Shown piece after piece: positions 63,729 to 64,000 of a DNA stretch of 64,000 nt. Each line of letters starts with the position of its first letter. Within the stretch, counting starts at the first letter, position 1. The notes under the pieces are model-generated. The model had not been told where the DNA came from. It did not search any database and was given only the letters and a program-made list of their open reading frames with translations. Origin of the DNA: Thiohalocapsa marina (lineage in GTDB: Bacteria > Pseudomonadota > Gammaproteobacteria > Chromatiales > Chromatiaceae); contig NZ_VWXX01000004.1 in assembly GCF_008632335.1 (NCBI RefSeq), forward strand, positions 186,001 through 250,000, in the 5' to 3' direction. A program made the translations under genes and the position numbers.

Positions 63729-63996
63729 CCGTCACCAGCTCTCTGGTCATGAGCATGCCCAGGGCGTCGCGCACCTGCTGTTCGATGTCATCCTCAACCT
63801 CGGGATAAGCATCACGGATCAGCTCGACCATGTCGGCGCCAGTGCGCTGCCCGTCGCATAGTTGCCAGATGATGCGTGCGGTTTCGCTGAGGTAGACGGT
63901 ATCCTCACGCTCTGGCACGTAGGCGAGCAGATCGCCGCCGGCGTCTTCGAGTTCCAGGTCAGGGCGCGCCTGGTATCGCGCATTCAGGTCACTCAT
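63721..63996 (-). CDS. PqqD-family protein (HPr-rel-A system)
   Basis: A 91-residue PqqD-like protein with a winged helix-turn-helix of the RiPP-recognition type: VYLSETARIIWQLCDGQRTG and then VEDDIEQQVRDALGMLMTRE. Such domains bind leader peptides and bring them to modifying enzymes. ATG 63996 is four bases from the window end, so upstream partners may lie outside. Co-encoded with the HprK-related kinase. Confidence 0.85.
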   Translation of the reverse strand: MSDLNARYQARPDLELEDAGGDLLAYVPEREDTVYLSETARIIWQLCDGQRTGADMVELIRDAYPEVEDDIEQQVRDALGMLMTRELVTVV

Positions 63997-64000
63997 GCTC

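Overview
The window is GC-rich, densely coded DNA that best fits a gammaproteobacterial sulfur autotroph of the Chromatiales type (purple sulfur bacteria and relatives). The argument rests on the company of genes: form IA RuBisCO with cbbQ and cbbO, a bacterial V-type ATPase next to DUF3611 and DUF3124 proteins, an atypical Mrp antiporter operon, CysZ, OMPLA and two Uma2 proteins. There are no photosynthesis genes here, so genus and phototrophy are inference. No prophage, plasmid origin, rRNA or CRISPR array is visible.

Layout. 0-7 kb: a periplasmic solute-binding protein, an SLC13/TrkA-C permease, a PAS-GGDEF-EAL protein and a dihydrolipoyl-dehydrogenase-like flavoprotein. 7.3-13.3 kb: a seven-gene Mrp-type cation/proton antiporter operon, six of its genes joined by ATGA overlaps or nearly so. 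13.7-20.6 kb: Uma2, an envelope cluster on the minus strand (lipoprotein, small membrane protein, DUF1269, phospholipase A, baeRF-like protein), a CDF-like transporter and an orphan response regulator with an AraC-type output. 21-26.7 kb: a CoA cassette (CoA-disulfide-reductase-like flavoprotein, phosphate acyltransferase, CoA-transferase A and B) ending in a second SLC13 permease. 26.8-34.4 kb: V-type ATPase in the order B-D-I-K-E-DUF2764-A, followed by DUF3611 and DUF3124 genes. 36-43 kb: an RND-pump remnant, a LysM lytic transglycosylase, an anaerobic ribonucleotide reductase whose glycyl-radical domain is a separate 65-residue gene, its activase, and a REP-associated tyrosine transposase. 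43-51.3 kb: a TldD/TldE-type pair, tRNA-Glu and tRNA-Ala, htpX, uvrA, cysZ. 51.5-59.3 kb: cbbL-cbbS-cbbQ-[GxxExxY element]-cbbO and conserved unknowns. 59.4-64 kb: a modification-like cluster cut by the window end: nucleotidyltransferase, Tat-type secreted protein, two glycosyltransferases, HprK-related kinase A and a PqqD-family protein.

Two dispersed repeat families run through the non-coding DNA. One is a 45-150 bp hairpin mosaic (four copies, one deleted between internal direct repeats, one reduced to a hairpin). The other is a 27-bp inverted repeat (core AACCGCAGAGRCACAGAG) found as empty pairs at three sites and as the ends of the GxxExxY gene that sits between cbbQ and cbbO.

How parts may work together. 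The Mrp antiporter, the V-type ATPase and the SLC13 permeases could form a Na+/H+ circuit coupled to carboxylate uptake, and the CoA cassette could activate the imported acid; both are inference from adjacency. The cbb genes give RuBisCO plus its CbbQO activase. The terminal PqqD/HprK/nucleotidyltransferase/glycosyltransferase group with a leader-bearing exported protein is the best candidate for an undescribed system: PqqD domains bind peptide leaders and HprK relatives phosphorylate serine, so a modified exported protein is a testable hypothesis.
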